This document shows, piece after piece, positions 49,269-57,183 of a stretch of 64,000 bases of DNA. This stretch comes from a virus. The stretch is taken from the IMG/VR virus record IMGVR_UViG_3300021962_000046, positions 1 through 64,000 of that record; one strand, 5' to 3'. The notes below the pieces were generated by a model. It was not told the DNA's origin. It worked only from the letters and a program-made list of their open reading frames with translations, and ran no database searches. Numbering within the stretch: position 1 is the stretch's first letter; each line of letters opens with the position of its first letter. Made by a program: the position numbers and the translations under genes.

Positions 49269-50581
49269 TTTTTCGCCTTTCTCTTTAGTTTCTGCATTTT
49301 GTCCAAACTTTTACCAGCCATAACCGATACGGAAAGTTTTAACTCAGGTATCAATTCTGTTTGTTTTTCCAAAATACTTCTGGCAGCCATATATGCGTCT
49401 TGCATATCTTTTTGCCTGACTGCCAGACAATAACCATCATGAACGCTGTAAACAATCTGATACAAATTGCTACTCTGCTTGTATAATTTTACCAAAGATT
49501 CCAAACAAATCAAAGCAGCAGGTGATTGAATTGCAAAATTCCTTGCCTTATAAGATTCTTTTGAATCAAAAAATCTTTTTCTACCAAATTTGTCTTTTAC
49601 AAATTCATTCTTGGATGCCAAATCTTGATGCCCCTCAACATAGTCAAAACTTTTACTAAAAGTTTTTCTTACTATATCAAAATAGATTTGTGCTTGATCG
49701 AATGATATTTCTAGATTTCTGGCAAGACCGGCTGCTGTTTGTCCATATATAATCGGCAAAAATGTTTTTTTTGCTATATCTTTTGCATTTTCGCTGGCTA
49801 CATTAAACACCTTTTGAAAAATAATCTCATAAACAGAATCAGAATTATTATTGATTATATCTTGCAACACCTCATCCTCTGCAAGACAGGCAAGAACACC
49901 TACTTCCATGCTTCGATAATCAAATTGAAAAAAGATATGATCTTGATTTAACAATCTAAAATTCGACTTGTAATCACCCAAAGAATGCGGGTTGTAACAA
50001 CGCTTCATCTCACAACTACATGACAACCTGCCGTTTTCTTGACCCTCAATGTGATAGTTCGGATAAACCAATTGACCTATATTATCATCTATCAAACAAT
50101 AACTCTCTATAGCTGGAATAACTTCGCAAATAATCGGCTGAAAAACCTTCTTGTAAATGCTTATCAACACCTTGTTGGTAACCCATTCCTTAAAATGCCT
50201 TTCTTGCCTTGAAATTTCGCTTATAGACGATTCTTTTGCCAAATATGACTCGTACCACAATAAATCAAAAACATTCTTTAAAACGATGTTTTTGCCAGTC
50301 AGGCGGGTAAAGAGGGTGAATATCTGTTTCCAGTCATGTCCAATCAGAGGAATGTTCTTCTTGGATACAAAAGCTTCAAATAATTTAAGGAATAAAAACA
50401 CATTTTCGGAATGAAGATTCATTTGAACCATTTTGCCAGAAATGGTTTCTATCTTGAATTTGACGAATATCTTGGATTTGCTGGTAGAATCTATTTTCTC
50501 TGGATTCCAAGAACAAAAAATGTAACTCTCTGATTTCAATAATTCATCCAAGGATCTGCTCAAATCTTCAAGGTTGGCCAT
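49265..50581 (-). CDS. polA-like: Family A DNA polymerase, short form
   Basis: The product is 438 residues, with SD GAGGTGA. Motif A DYRSMEV (D221), motif B K267...K271...Y279-G (KDIAKKTFLPIIYG) and motif C HDG (381-383) mark the palm and fingers; NGRLSCS and QSPAA match other conserved polA segments. The residue at the E. coli Phe762 position reads as Leu275, and motif C has Gly where Glu is usual. Residues 20-120 look like a degenerate 3'-5' exonuclease domain (IGHDWKQIF, FDLLWYESYLA) without the catalytic acidic set. Shorter than Klenow-type phage enzymes (about 560-600). It leads the minus-strand replication block. Confidence 0.93.
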   Translation of the reverse strand: MANLEDLSRSLDELLKSESYIFCSWNPEKIDSTSKSKIFVKFKIETISGKMVQMNLHSENVFLFLKLFEAFVSKKNIPLIGHDWKQIFTLFTRLTGKNIVLKNVFDLLWYESYLAKESSISEISRQERHFKEWVTNKVLISIYKKVFQPIICEVIPAIESYCLIDDNIGQLVYPNYHIEGQENGRLSCSCEMKRCYNPHSLGDYKSNFRLLNQDHIFFQFDYRSMEVGVLACLAEDEVLQDIINNNSDSVYEIIFQKVFNVASENAKDIAKKTFLPIIYGQTAAGLARNLEISFDQAQIYFDIVRKTFSKSFDYVEGHQDLASKNEFVKDKFGRKRFFDSKESYKARNFAIQSPAALICLESLVKLYKQSSNLYQIVYSVHDGYCLAVRQKDMQDAYMAARSILEKQTELIPELKLSVSVMAGKSLDKMQKLKRKAKN

Positions 50582-50727
50582 CAGAAGTTCACCTCAGTTC
50601 TGTTTCCACTTAACCTAACATAGAAGCCCCAAAAAACACAAATAAGTACTGGAAATAATAATCTACAAAATTTATCTTTTATATGTCCATACCGGGGGGC
50701 GGGTCTAAGGTGGTGAAGAAAAAAAAT

Positions 50728-50754
50728 ATAATAATGACTTTTTATCATTATTAT
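50728..50754. terminator. Bidirectional intrinsic terminator
   Basis: ATAATAATGA (50728-50737) and TCATTATTAT (50745-50754) form a 10-bp stem with a 7-base loop. T-runs flank both ends (TTTTTTTT to the right; eight T's on the minus strand to the left). No gene stops here, so it would end a leftward transcript of the structured region before the polymerase gene. Confidence 0.75.
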
Positions 50755-50777
50755 GGGTTTTTTTTCGATACCACTCT

Positions 50778-51097
50778 AGATTTGAGATCAGTATTGCTAG
50801 TGATGTGCATCATTTGATGATATCCTTAGCTTTACTGAATTGTGTGTTTGGGTAACACACAGTTAACTTGTCGGTTTGAGAATCCTAACCGTACATCATG
50901 TCTCAACTTGAAAAGTTTAATTTTCAATTTGAGAACAGCCCGCCTTAATTTGGCTGATGTAGGCTCACCTAGTCTCATGCCGGTTCATTAGGTTCCCGTA
51001 TTACCTAATGGGTCTAGCAGGGTGTACCGCCCCAGCAAGGTTTATATTGCTCAAATCTCACGAATTGAACTCAGTAACTTTTCAGGCCGACAATTCG
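50778..51097 (-). ncRNA. Candidate structured RNA, multi-branched
   Basis: A closing helix AGATTTGAG (50778-50786) with CTCAAATCT (51050-51058) encloses a second helix TGCTAG/CTAGCA (50795-50800, 51014-51019) and at least five hairpins: 50841-50861, 50872-50891, 50901-50934 (13 bp, one mismatch), 50936-50956 and 50986-51010. A further 7-bp hairpin CGAATTG/CAATTCG (51061-51097) follows. The stretch 50936-51040 is about half G+C by hand count, far above the surrounding DNA. The minus strand is preferred because a terminator lies on its 3' side and a TATAAT on its 5' side. No known family was recognised. Confidence 0.6.
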
Positions 51098-51107
51098 CCT
51101 TACTAGG

Positions 51108-51135
51108 TTACAAACAAAATAATAACAATTATAAA
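51108..51135 (+). promoter_or_regulatory. Promoter for the gene at 51221, overlapping a minus-strand -10
   Basis: TTACAA (51108-51113), a 16-base spacer and TATAAA (51130-51135) on the plus strand. A perfect TATAAT is read on the minus strand at 51133-51128, suitable for the structured RNA, but its -35 is weak. Confidence 0.45.
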
Positions 51136-51220
51136 AATAAAAATCAAACTAATTGGCGAAAAGTCATAACTACCTGTATGATTTCTTTTGAGAAACATAA
51201 ACTCAAAGGAAGTAAACTAA

Positions 51221-51931
51221 ATGGAAATATTCATGAAATATGAACCAGAAATAGCGATCAATTTGAATATGACCGAAGAAGAAAGCATGGCTTACTACCT
51301 GCTCTGTTTCTACATCAATAAAACCAGAGAACTTATTCCAAATTATCGCCATCCAAGAATCACAACAAAAATAGAAAAACTTAAAACTAGCCTCGCATTT
51401 AAACACATGATGAAATTTGTTCGTGAAAAAAGAAAAAAATTCAAAGATCCAAAGTATTTGGAAATTTACATACTTGCACAAATAGTCATTATGAAAAAAC
51501 AACACGAAATGGGAAACAACGCATTAGTTGATTTTCAAATGCTACATGGTGAAGGGGCAAACAGAAGGTGGGAAATCTGGAAGAAGATGTACAGAGATAA
51601 AAATATGGTTAGTGATATTAACTATACATTCACAAAAACAAATATAGAGAATGAATTTAACAAAACCATAAATACACTCAATAAAATACTAGGTGATGAT
51701 AAAAGTTTAGAAAATTATGTTACTCATGCAAACGAAATACTAACAAACATAATTATAAAAAGAATAAGTCATATGTATGTCTACTTTTCAAAGTGGATTA
51801 AGAAACTTCCAGAAGAAATACGAGGCGAGATAAAAGACATAATCAACACAGATGCCTTGAAAACTTTTGACTTATCAGCTGTAAAAAAATGCTATGAGAA
51901 AAATTTTGAATATGAAATTAATATGTCATGA
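51221..51931 (+). CDS. Hypothetical helical protein, 236 residues
   Basis: SD AAAGGAAG lies near the base of a small hairpin (TTTGAG...CTCAAA, 51188-51208) in the leader. The protein is almost wholly helical and rich in Lys, Glu and Ile (FVREKRKKFKDPKYLEIYILAQIVIMKK). It has no recognisable domain, signal peptide or membrane segment. The end overlaps the convergent gene by 14 bases. Being the only gene driven rightward from the structured region, it may be an early gene; function unknown. Confidence 0.65.
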   Translation: MEIFMKYEPEIAINLNMTEEESMAYYLLCFYINKTRELIPNYRHPRITTKIEKLKTSLAFKHMMKFVREKRKKFKDPKYLEIYILAQIVIMKKQHEMGNNALVDFQMLHGEGANRRWEIWKKMYRDKNMVSDINYTFTKTNIENEFNKTINTLNKILGDDKSLENYVTHANEILTNIIIKRISHMYVYFSKWIKKLPEEIRGEIKDIINTDALKTFDLSAVKKCYEKNFEYEINMS

Positions 51932-52733
51932 ATATTTTCATCAAACAGTCAATTATCTCTTCAGGCTTTTGTCTAGGACTAAAAAGCTCATCCCATTCAC
52001 TTGGGGTAGACATATAAAGCCTTGTTCTAGAAGGACTTGTGACTTCACACCCCCACGAATGTATTAATCCTTTATTCGGTTTGTATTGCATGTATATGTT
52101 AAACGATTCTGCTTTTTGGTTATTTGGTACTCCATTTCCAAAACCTCTATAGTTCATGTATATTAAATAAACATTTTCTTGAAGCTTAATTATTCCACCA
52201 TATGTCATGATTGATGGGTGTTCCAACCTAATTCTCTGTGCTAATCTTAATGTCAAATCTTCAAGACCTTTGTAATTATTGTCTACTGGATCTATCGGTT
52301 CTTTTTCTATTTCAACAAGTTTTTTATACAAGTCATCAGCAAGTATTTCTTCAGATGGATCGTTGTCACCCTTGTGATCATAGTCATTAAGCAAAGGAAT
52401 AACAGATTTACATACTGGAATTAAGTTGCCACCTTCATTTTTGATGAATTTTCTAATTATTATCTTATAAGATCCTAAAGGACTTACACTTACATGCAAA
52501 CCACCAGCTTCATTGCCATATTCGACAATATTAGGCCAATTTTTTACTGGAACTTTGTTGCCTATCATGCCCAAATGGAATAAATCGTCTAGAACTAAAG
52601 TACTTCTAAGGTTTTCTATTGGTTGTTCTTCATAGAATGGAGTCTTTTTCTCAATTTTATGTTGAGGAGCAAAACCAAAAATATCTTCTGGTCTTTTTGC
52701 AAGCCATTCTTTAAACAAACTTATTTTTTTCAT
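51918..52733 (-). CDS. Hypothetical protein, possible virion component
   Basis: The product is 271 residues from the ATG at 52733 (SD GTGGGGA); an upstream in-frame ATG at 52778 has no SD and would run into the divergent gene. The N-terminus KISLFKEWLAKRPEDIFGF follows the F-x-x-W-L pattern shared with four other proteins here. The rest is mixed alpha/beta with a segment GGLHVSVSPLGSYKIIIRKF and a C-terminal Pro/Arg patch. No family was recognised. A virion role is inferred from the N-terminal pattern alone. Confidence 0.65.
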   Translation of the reverse strand: MKKISLFKEWLAKRPEDIFGFAPQHKIEKKTPFYEEQPIENLRSTLVLDDLFHLGMIGNKVPVKNWPNIVEYGNEAGGLHVSVSPLGSYKIIIRKFIKNEGGNLIPVCKSVIPLLNDYDHKGDNDPSEEILADDLYKKLVEIEKEPIDPVDNNYKGLEDLTLRLAQRIRLEHPSIMTYGGIIKLQENVYLIYMNYRGFGNGVPNNQKAESFNIYMQYKPNKGLIHSWGCEVTSPSRTRLYMSTPSEWDELFSPRQKPEEIIDCLMKIFMTY

Positions 52734-52776
52734 TTTCCCCACTAAATATATGATAATTCTATATATTGGAACATAC

Positions 52777-53061
52777 ATGAATAAATTTTCAATTTGGCTG
52801 GAAGAGCGTGATAATACAATTCAAGATGTTCACACAACTACCTTGAAGAATTTTTTGGGTCTAAGTCCCCTTAAAGATTCTAGTTTCATGCAAATCCAAT
52901 TAAGTGATTTTGAAAAAATGCAGGAAATCCATACAAAAATAACACATTGGAATTTCTTCACGGACAAGCTTTCTGAAGTTTCAAAAAACAAAATATACGA
53001 ACTTTTAAAGAACGAAAACACAAGGATGATAGATCTTATTGAAAATATGGAAGTCAATTAG
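52777..53061 (+). CDS. Small hypothetical protein, possible virion component
   Basis: The product is 94 residues from the ATG at 52777, chosen over an in-frame ATG at 52750 because the product then begins with NKFSIWLEERD, matching the F-x-x-W-L start of the divergent gene. It is charged and helical (SDFEKMQEIHTKITHW, KNKIYELLKNEN). The stop overlaps the UvsW-like stop by four bases. Function unknown. Confidence 0.6.
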   Translation: MNKFSIWLEERDNTIQDVHTTTLKNFLGLSPLKDSSFMQIQLSDFEKMQEIHTKITHWNFFTDKLSEVSKNKIYELLKNENTRMIDLIENMEVN

Positions 53062-54473
53062 TCCTCAACTATTTTTATTTCATGACCTTGCTGCTTGAGG
53101 ATTTTTATTCTCTTCATGCTGTGCTTGTATAAATACGGATTCATTTCAAACACAAAATCAATATAATTAAGACCATCTTTATCTTTTGCTGTTCTTAAGC
53201 CACGACCCATTCTTTGGATGATGAGATGATCTGCCTGACCACCAGCAGCATTTATGAGGTTGTGGACAAAAACATTGATTCCGGTGTTGAAAATACCTTG
53301 TGTTGCTATGGCAATACATTCCTTGTCCTTTTGCAACTTCTCAATGACATACTTTCTTGTTTCATCATTATCCTTGCCTTGCACCCACAAAGCATGAGGT
53401 ATCAACGCTTGCAATGCGTCACCATGAGCCAATCTGTCAACCAATATAAGTGTTCTACCCTTAAGTTCAGTTGTTAAGCTTATAACTTTTTGATGAAAAG
53501 CATCATTCTCGACTAATCCCTTGGTGACAGCGTCAATATAAATCTCAAAATCAAGTTCGGGTTCTTTTATTTTATAAAAAGTACAATGACTCTTAGAAAG
53601 CCTACCTCTCTTTTGTAGTTCTTTTGTCGTAACAACTCCAGTTTCAGTTGATTTAATCTTGAACGGAGGGCCAAAAAAACCTTTGACATAGTATTTCTGT
53701 ATTTTATCTGTTTCACCGAATTTGAACGGAGTAGCACTTACAGCAATTCTTACGCTGCAATTTTTAAGTCTTCTATAAACACTTTTTGGTGCTGCACTCA
53801 TCATGTCATGAATTTCATCAACTAAAAGTACTTTGACTTCTGGCAAAAGATCTTCTGCTTTAGATATAGATTGAACAGTAGACACAGTAATGTCATTGGG
53901 TTCATTACTGCCACCCCATATGCGTCCCACATTGTGTAATCCCCATTTAACATACTCTTCATAGTTTTGAATAGCTAATGTTTTTCTATTCTGAAGGACT
54001 AATGTTTTTGTGCCAGATGGCAAACATTTAAGTATGGAAAGCATGGTTAAAGATTTTCCAGCCGAAGTTGGCGCAAATATAACACCTCTTTTATTTTTAA
54101 TAGCTGCATTTACAAGATCTACTTGGTAATCTTCCAAAGTAATTGGTTGTGATTCTTTTGGCGTACAAGAATGAAGAAATGTAGAATTTATTTCTTTTAT
54201 TGAAAATTCAAAAGGCAATCGTTTATCAATAATTTCAACTTCTTCATTGAAAGCCTTGCATGAAGCAAGTATCTCAGGAAGAAGTCCTGTCAAAAATTTT
54301 CCATTTTTGTCATTAAAAAAATTAGTGTAACCATCCCATAAACGCTGTCTATATCTTGGGTTATGAAAATATCCACGATCACGGAATCTCAAATTATCAA
54401 ATATAAATTTGATTAATTTGGTATTCGCAGTCTGCATTATTGAAATGTCATTTTGTAGAAGTATTCTTGTCAT
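53058..54473 (-). CDS. uvsW-like: UvsW-like superfamily 2 helicase
   Basis: The product is 471 residues. An N-terminal domain of about 100 residues (FDNLRFRDRGYFHNPRYRQR) resembles the UvsW DNA-binding domain. Walker A APTSAGKS (134-141), DEIH box (219-222), SAT (246-248), and MGRGLRT as motif VI follow. T4 UvsW is about 500 residues and drives branch migration and fork regression, unwinding R-loops as well. The start overlaps nothing upstream; AAGGA lies just before the ATG. This is a different helicase class from the Ski2-like gene at 36.3 kb. Confidence 0.88.
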   Translation of the reverse strand: MTRILLQNDISIMQTANTKLIKFIFDNLRFRDRGYFHNPRYRQRLWDGYTNFFNDKNGKFLTGLLPEILASCKAFNEEVEIIDKRLPFEFSIKEINSTFLHSCTPKESQPITLEDYQVDLVNAAIKNKRGVIFAPTSAGKSLTMLSILKCLPSGTKTLVLQNRKTLAIQNYEEYVKWGLHNVGRIWGGSNEPNDITVSTVQSISKAEDLLPEVKVLLVDEIHDMMSAAPKSVYRRLKNCSVRIAVSATPFKFGETDKIQKYYVKGFFGPPFKIKSTETGVVTTKELQKRGRLSKSHCTFYKIKEPELDFEIYIDAVTKGLVENDAFHQKVISLTTELKGRTLILVDRLAHGDALQALIPHALWVQGKDNDETRKYVIEKLQKDKECIAIATQGIFNTGINVFVHNLINAAGGQADHLIIQRMGRGLRTAKDKDGLNYIDFVFEMNPYLYKHSMKRIKILKQQGHEIKIVED

Positions 54474-54493
54474 GATTAATCCTTGGGCAACAA

Positions 54494-54507
54494 ATAATTA
54501 ATATACA
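54494..54507 (-). promoter_or_regulatory. Second copy of the 14-base motif, upstream of the UvsW-like gene
   Basis: ATAATTAATATACA, identical to 44922-44935, lying 20 bases before the UvsW-like ATG and just after the Dda-like stop. The flanks also agree (TTGTTGCC here, TTGTCGC there, read on the minus strand). Confidence 0.35.
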
Positions 54508-54510
54508 TTA

Positions 54511-55563
54511 TTAGACTGCCCAATACAACATTTCTTTTGCTCTGCTTGCTGCTGTGTATGCCCATCTTTCATGACTCCACAAATCACACTTTTCTTCATA
54601 AACAAGAACTTTATCCCATTCATCACCTTGGGCTTTATGGGTTGTGATCGCATAAGAATAATCAAAAAAACCAGTTTCTCTGTCTGAGTTAGCAGCTTCA
54701 AGCAGTTTTTCTTGATTGAATTGTTTTTGATCAATTGGTATTTCGCAAAAACCATTGTCGGTTTGTATTTTCACCTTGTTCTTCTTGATGGTTTTAACCG
54801 TGCCTTGCATGCCGTTAAAAATATTAAGGGTCTTGTTGTTTTTAAGACATATAATTCTCTCGCCTTTTACCAACACATCTTCATATCCAAGATGCTCTCT
54901 AATTCGTTTATTGAAGCTGATTCTGGTTCTGTTAAAACCACAAATAATCTGGTCAACATCAGCAAGTAGTTCATTTTTCAATGTTTTCTTTGCAACAAGT
55001 TTGACTCTGTCATCTGAAGAATATTCAATCGCAGAATTTCCTTTTCTCAAAAAGTCAGCAAACTTTGCAATGCTATTGGCATTTCGGTGAATGGTTTCCA
55101 GTTTGTAATGAGGCTTCTTCATCAGATTGAAGGACGAGCCTACTGGTTCTAATTGACCATGATCACCGAAGAAGACAACTGGCAAATCAAAAGACATAAT
55201 GTCAGAAAATAATTCCTCGCTTATCATACTTGCTTCATCTATAAAAAATCCTCTGAAATCTATCTTGTTTTTAGGTTTCAAATAAAATTTAGGATTTCCT
55301 TTATAATCTTCTTCAACATGATATATTGTTGAATGGATTGTAGCTGCGTCACCTATGCCTTTTTTACGCAAAACATTTGCAGCTTTGCCTGTGAATGCAC
55401 AAACGGCAAAGTTTGGGTATGCGTTAGTAAGTTCGGAAAGACAAGTACTTTTACCAGAACCAGCGTATCCACCGATACAAATAAACTGCTTGTTTTGTAT
55501 TTCTTTTTTGATTGATGACAATAAGTGATTTTGTTCTTCGGTAAGAATTGGTTTCTTTTCCAT
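54511..55563 (-). CDS. dda-like: Dda-like superfamily 1 helicase
   Basis: The product is 350 residues. I start it at the ATG at 55563 because GGAGATA lies upstream; the frame stays open another 79 codons with unlikely hydrophobic sequence. Walker A GGYAGSGKS (31-39), FTGKAANVLRKKG motif Ia (57-69), IDEAS (108-112), GDHGQLEPV (133-141), THKAQGDEW (308-316) and TAASRAKE (337-344) match the RecD2/Dda group. T4 Dda is 439 residues, so this is a shorter version. It would help start replication and displace proteins from DNA. Confidence 0.9.
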   Translation of the reverse strand: MEKKPILTEEQNHLLSSIKKEIQNKQFICIGGYAGSGKSTCLSELTNAYPNFAVCAFTGKAANVLRKKGIGDAATIHSTIYHVEEDYKGNPKFYLKPKNKIDFRGFFIDEASMISEELFSDIMSFDLPVVFFGDHGQLEPVGSSFNLMKKPHYKLETIHRNANSIAKFADFLRKGNSAIEYSSDDRVKLVAKKTLKNELLADVDQIICGFNRTRISFNKRIREHLGYEDVLVKGERIICLKNNKTLNIFNGMQGTVKTIKKNKVKIQTDNGFCEIPIDQKQFNQEKLLEAANSDRETGFFDYSYAITTHKAQGDEWDKVLVYEEKCDLWSHERWAYTAASRAKEMLYWAV

Positions 55564-55646
55564 ACAAATGTATCTCCAAAAAGTGTTCAGCCTATGTAAA
55601 TAATGTTGTTCGGATGTGATTAAACCACATTTGGGGGTACAAGCAA

Positions 55647-55826
55647 ATGTTAAATGAAGAATTGGCAGAAGTAGTTCGAATGGTAACGGTACTAGACGAT
55701 AAAGTAGATAATCTAACCAACAGGCAAAAAGATCTTTTCGAAAAATTAAATAGATCAATTTATAGAACGGAAAGATTTTTAGAAAAAACGGAAACTCCAA
55801 AAGATATAGCAGCTACAAAAAACTAA
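55647..55826 (+). CDS. Small coiled-coil protein, 59 residues
   Basis: A short frame with ATG behind GGGGGT (55632-55637) at fitting distance. The product (MLNEELAEVVRMVTVLDDKV, then NLTNRQKDLFEKLN) has regular hydrophobic heptads, typical of a short coiled coil. It fills the divergent gap after the Dda-like gene, and its stop overlaps the convergent gene by four bases. Composition matches coding sequence here, but a role cannot be read. Confidence 0.6.
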   Translation: MLNEELAEVVRMVTVLDDKVDNLTNRQKDLFEKLNRSIYRTERFLEKTETPKDIAATKN

Positions 55827-56269
55827 TTCTTTCCTCGTTTTTTAGCCTGTAGATAGAATATAAAGCTATTCCTGTTTCCGGGGACAAAGCTTTTTGGTGA
55901 TTGCCTATAAGCAACCATCAATTTTGTTTCTGGGTTTTCATAAGAAATAAAATCTTTTAATCTACTTAAAACAGTTGTGATAAATTCCTTACTACCAGTA
56001 ATTCTGATGCCATCTTCTTGAATTGTTGAGCCTTTGTGATCATATTCTATTGGTTTGAAATTCAAAGGTATACTCGGTTGTACACCCTTCCAAAAAGACA
56101 TAATATCTTCTTTGCCAGCTTTCCAAGGTTTTATTTTTAACTTTGGAGATTTTGGTTTTTCCGGTTGTGCTGTTTGTGGTGATGCTGGGCTGGAAACAAC
56201 CGGATTGGTTGTTGGAACAACAGGAGCATCAACTTCATTTAATTTTTTCCATTCAGCAAAGTTTTTCAT
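55823..56269 (-). CDS. Possible virion protein with LNEVDAP N-terminus
   Basis: The product is 148 residues. KNFAEWKKLNEVDAP at the N-terminus matches FQKFLETYILNEVDAP of the divergent gene. Residues 16-45 are a Pro/Thr/Ser linker (VVPTTNPVVSSPASPQTAQP). The C-terminal 100 residues are basic with mixed strands and helices (EDGIRITGSKEFITTVLSRLKDF). T4 internal head proteins carry a similar short N-terminal targeting peptide that is cut after L/I-x-E, so a packaged protein is possible. No family was recognised. Confidence 0.65.
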   Translation of the reverse strand: MKNFAEWKKLNEVDAPVVPTTNPVVSSPASPQTAQPEKPKSPKLKIKPWKAGKEDIMSFWKGVQPSIPLNFKPIEYDHKGSTIQEDGIRITGSKEFITTVLSRLKDFISYENPETKLMVAYRQSPKSFVPGNRNSFIFYLQAKKRGKN

Positions 56270-56291
56270 GTAAATATTTATTCGTTTGATT

Positions 56292-56299
56292 GATAAATA
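56292..56299 (+). promoter_or_regulatory. Late promoter-like box GATAAATA
   Basis: NATAAATA form, 18 bases before the TTG start of the next gene and followed by GGGAG. The leader would be short. Chance occurrence is possible in such AT-rich DNA. Confidence 0.3.
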
Positions 56300-56317
56300 T
56301 TATGGGAGAATAAAAAA

Positions 56318-56632
56318 TTGATTACATTTCAAAAGTTTTTAGAAACCTACATTTTGAACGAGGTAGATGCACCACCAGCTGGTGCTGCGCCTCCACCTGA
56401 CGCAGCAGCTGGTGCTGGTGCTGCGCCTCCACCTGATCTGGGAGGAGGCTTAGGTGGAGCATTGGGAGGCGCACCACCCGGAGGGGCACCTGACTTAGGA
56501 GGTGGCTTGGGTGGAGCAGTAGGTGCTGGTGATGCTGGTGGTCAACCAAATACAAATGTCAAGATTTATAATTTCTGGGATGCCACAAAAGCACATTTTG
56601 ACAAATTCAAACCAGAGAATCAAAAAAAATAA
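56318..56632 (+). CDS. Gly/Ala/Pro-rich small protein with LNEVDAP N-terminus
   Basis: The product is 104 residues, starting with TTG at 56318 behind GGGAG. The N-terminus ITFQKFLETYILNEVDAP is shared with the divergent gene. Residues 20-76 are repeats of APPPD, LGGGLGG and GAPP type, encoded by unusually GC-rich DNA. The last 27 residues (VKIYNFWDATKAHFDKFKP) are a helical end loosely like FWKGVQPSIPLNFKP of the partner. It is probably a flexible virion or head-interior protein, which is inference. Confidence 0.65.
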   Translation: MITFQKFLETYILNEVDAPPAGAAPPPDAAAGAGAAPPPDLGGGLGGALGGAPPGGAPDLGGGLGGAVGAGDAGGQPNTNVKIYNFWDATKAHFDKFKPENQKK

Positions 56633-56667
56633 TTGAAAAAAATTTAAAGTTTTATATGATTTAATCT

Positions 56668-57183
56668 ATGGAAGAAATCATATTTAACAGAAAATTTTGT
56701 ATGCCATCTCCTTACACATTTGAGATGCGTCCAGTCGCAGATTTAATTCAAAAGTACATAAAAAAAGATTGGATTGTAGTTGATCCATTTGCAGGCAAAA
56801 GCGAAATAGCAACATATAGAAACGATTTGGCACATAGTGGCAAACATGCGGTAGAGTGGTTGTCAGATTTGGTTAACAATAATGTACATGCTGATGCCGT
56901 TTTGCTAGACCCACCTTATAGTCCAAGACAAATAGCGGAAGTTTATAAATCGGTTGGATTGAAGGTTTCAGGAACTGATACACAAAATGCAAAGTTGTAT
57001 AGCGATTGCAGACTTTTACTTGATAAAATTTTGAAACCAAATGGCATAGCCATGTCTTTTGGTTGGAGTTCAAATGGATTTGGAAAGAAGTACAATTACA
57101 GGATGTTGGAAATACTTTTGGTTCCGCATGGTGGCGCACACAACGATACAATTTGCATCGTTGAGAAAAAAGTGAGGGATTAA
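56668..57183 (+). CDS. Small DNA methyltransferase-like protein
   Basis: The product is 171 residues. VVDPFAGKSEIA (37-48) is in the place of the SAM-binding motif, and LLDPPYSPRQI (99-109) is the D-P-P-Y catalytic motif of N6-adenine or N4-cytosine methyltransferases. FGWSSNGFGKK and HNDTICIVEKK complete the fold. At about half the length of most such enzymes, it lacks a clear target-recognition domain. It may protect phage DNA from host cleavage. The stop overlaps the next start by one base (TAATG), so it is coupled to the gp47-like nuclease. Confidence 0.8.
   Translation: MEEIIFNRKFCMPSPYTFEMRPVADLIQKYIKKDWIVVDPFAGKSEIATYRNDLAHSGKHAVEWLSDLVNNNVHADAVLLDPPYSPRQIAEVYKSVGLKVSGTDTQNAKLYSDCRLLLDKILKPNGIAMSFGWSSNGFGKKYNYRMLEILLVPHGGAHNDTICIVEKKVRD

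Larger units (their letters stand above)
50582..51220. other. 640-base gene-free region between divergent blocks
   Basis: No plausible gene on either strand. From left to right it holds a G-tract (50694-50703), a bidirectional terminator (50728-50754), a GC-rich set of nested inverted repeats (50778-51097), and overlapping divergent promoter elements (51108-51135). It separates the leftward replication block from rightward genes and could also contain a replication origin. Confidence 0.8.

Noticed and set aside
50872-50891. T-arm-like hairpin suggesting a tRNA
   Set aside because: The loop is 10 bases and no acceptor or anticodon arm can be built around it; kept as part of the structured RNA candidate.
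55564-55800. N-terminal extension of the Dda-like helicase
   Set aside because: The extra 79 residues are hydrophobic and unlike the family, cross the divergent small gene, and a good SD lies at the later start.
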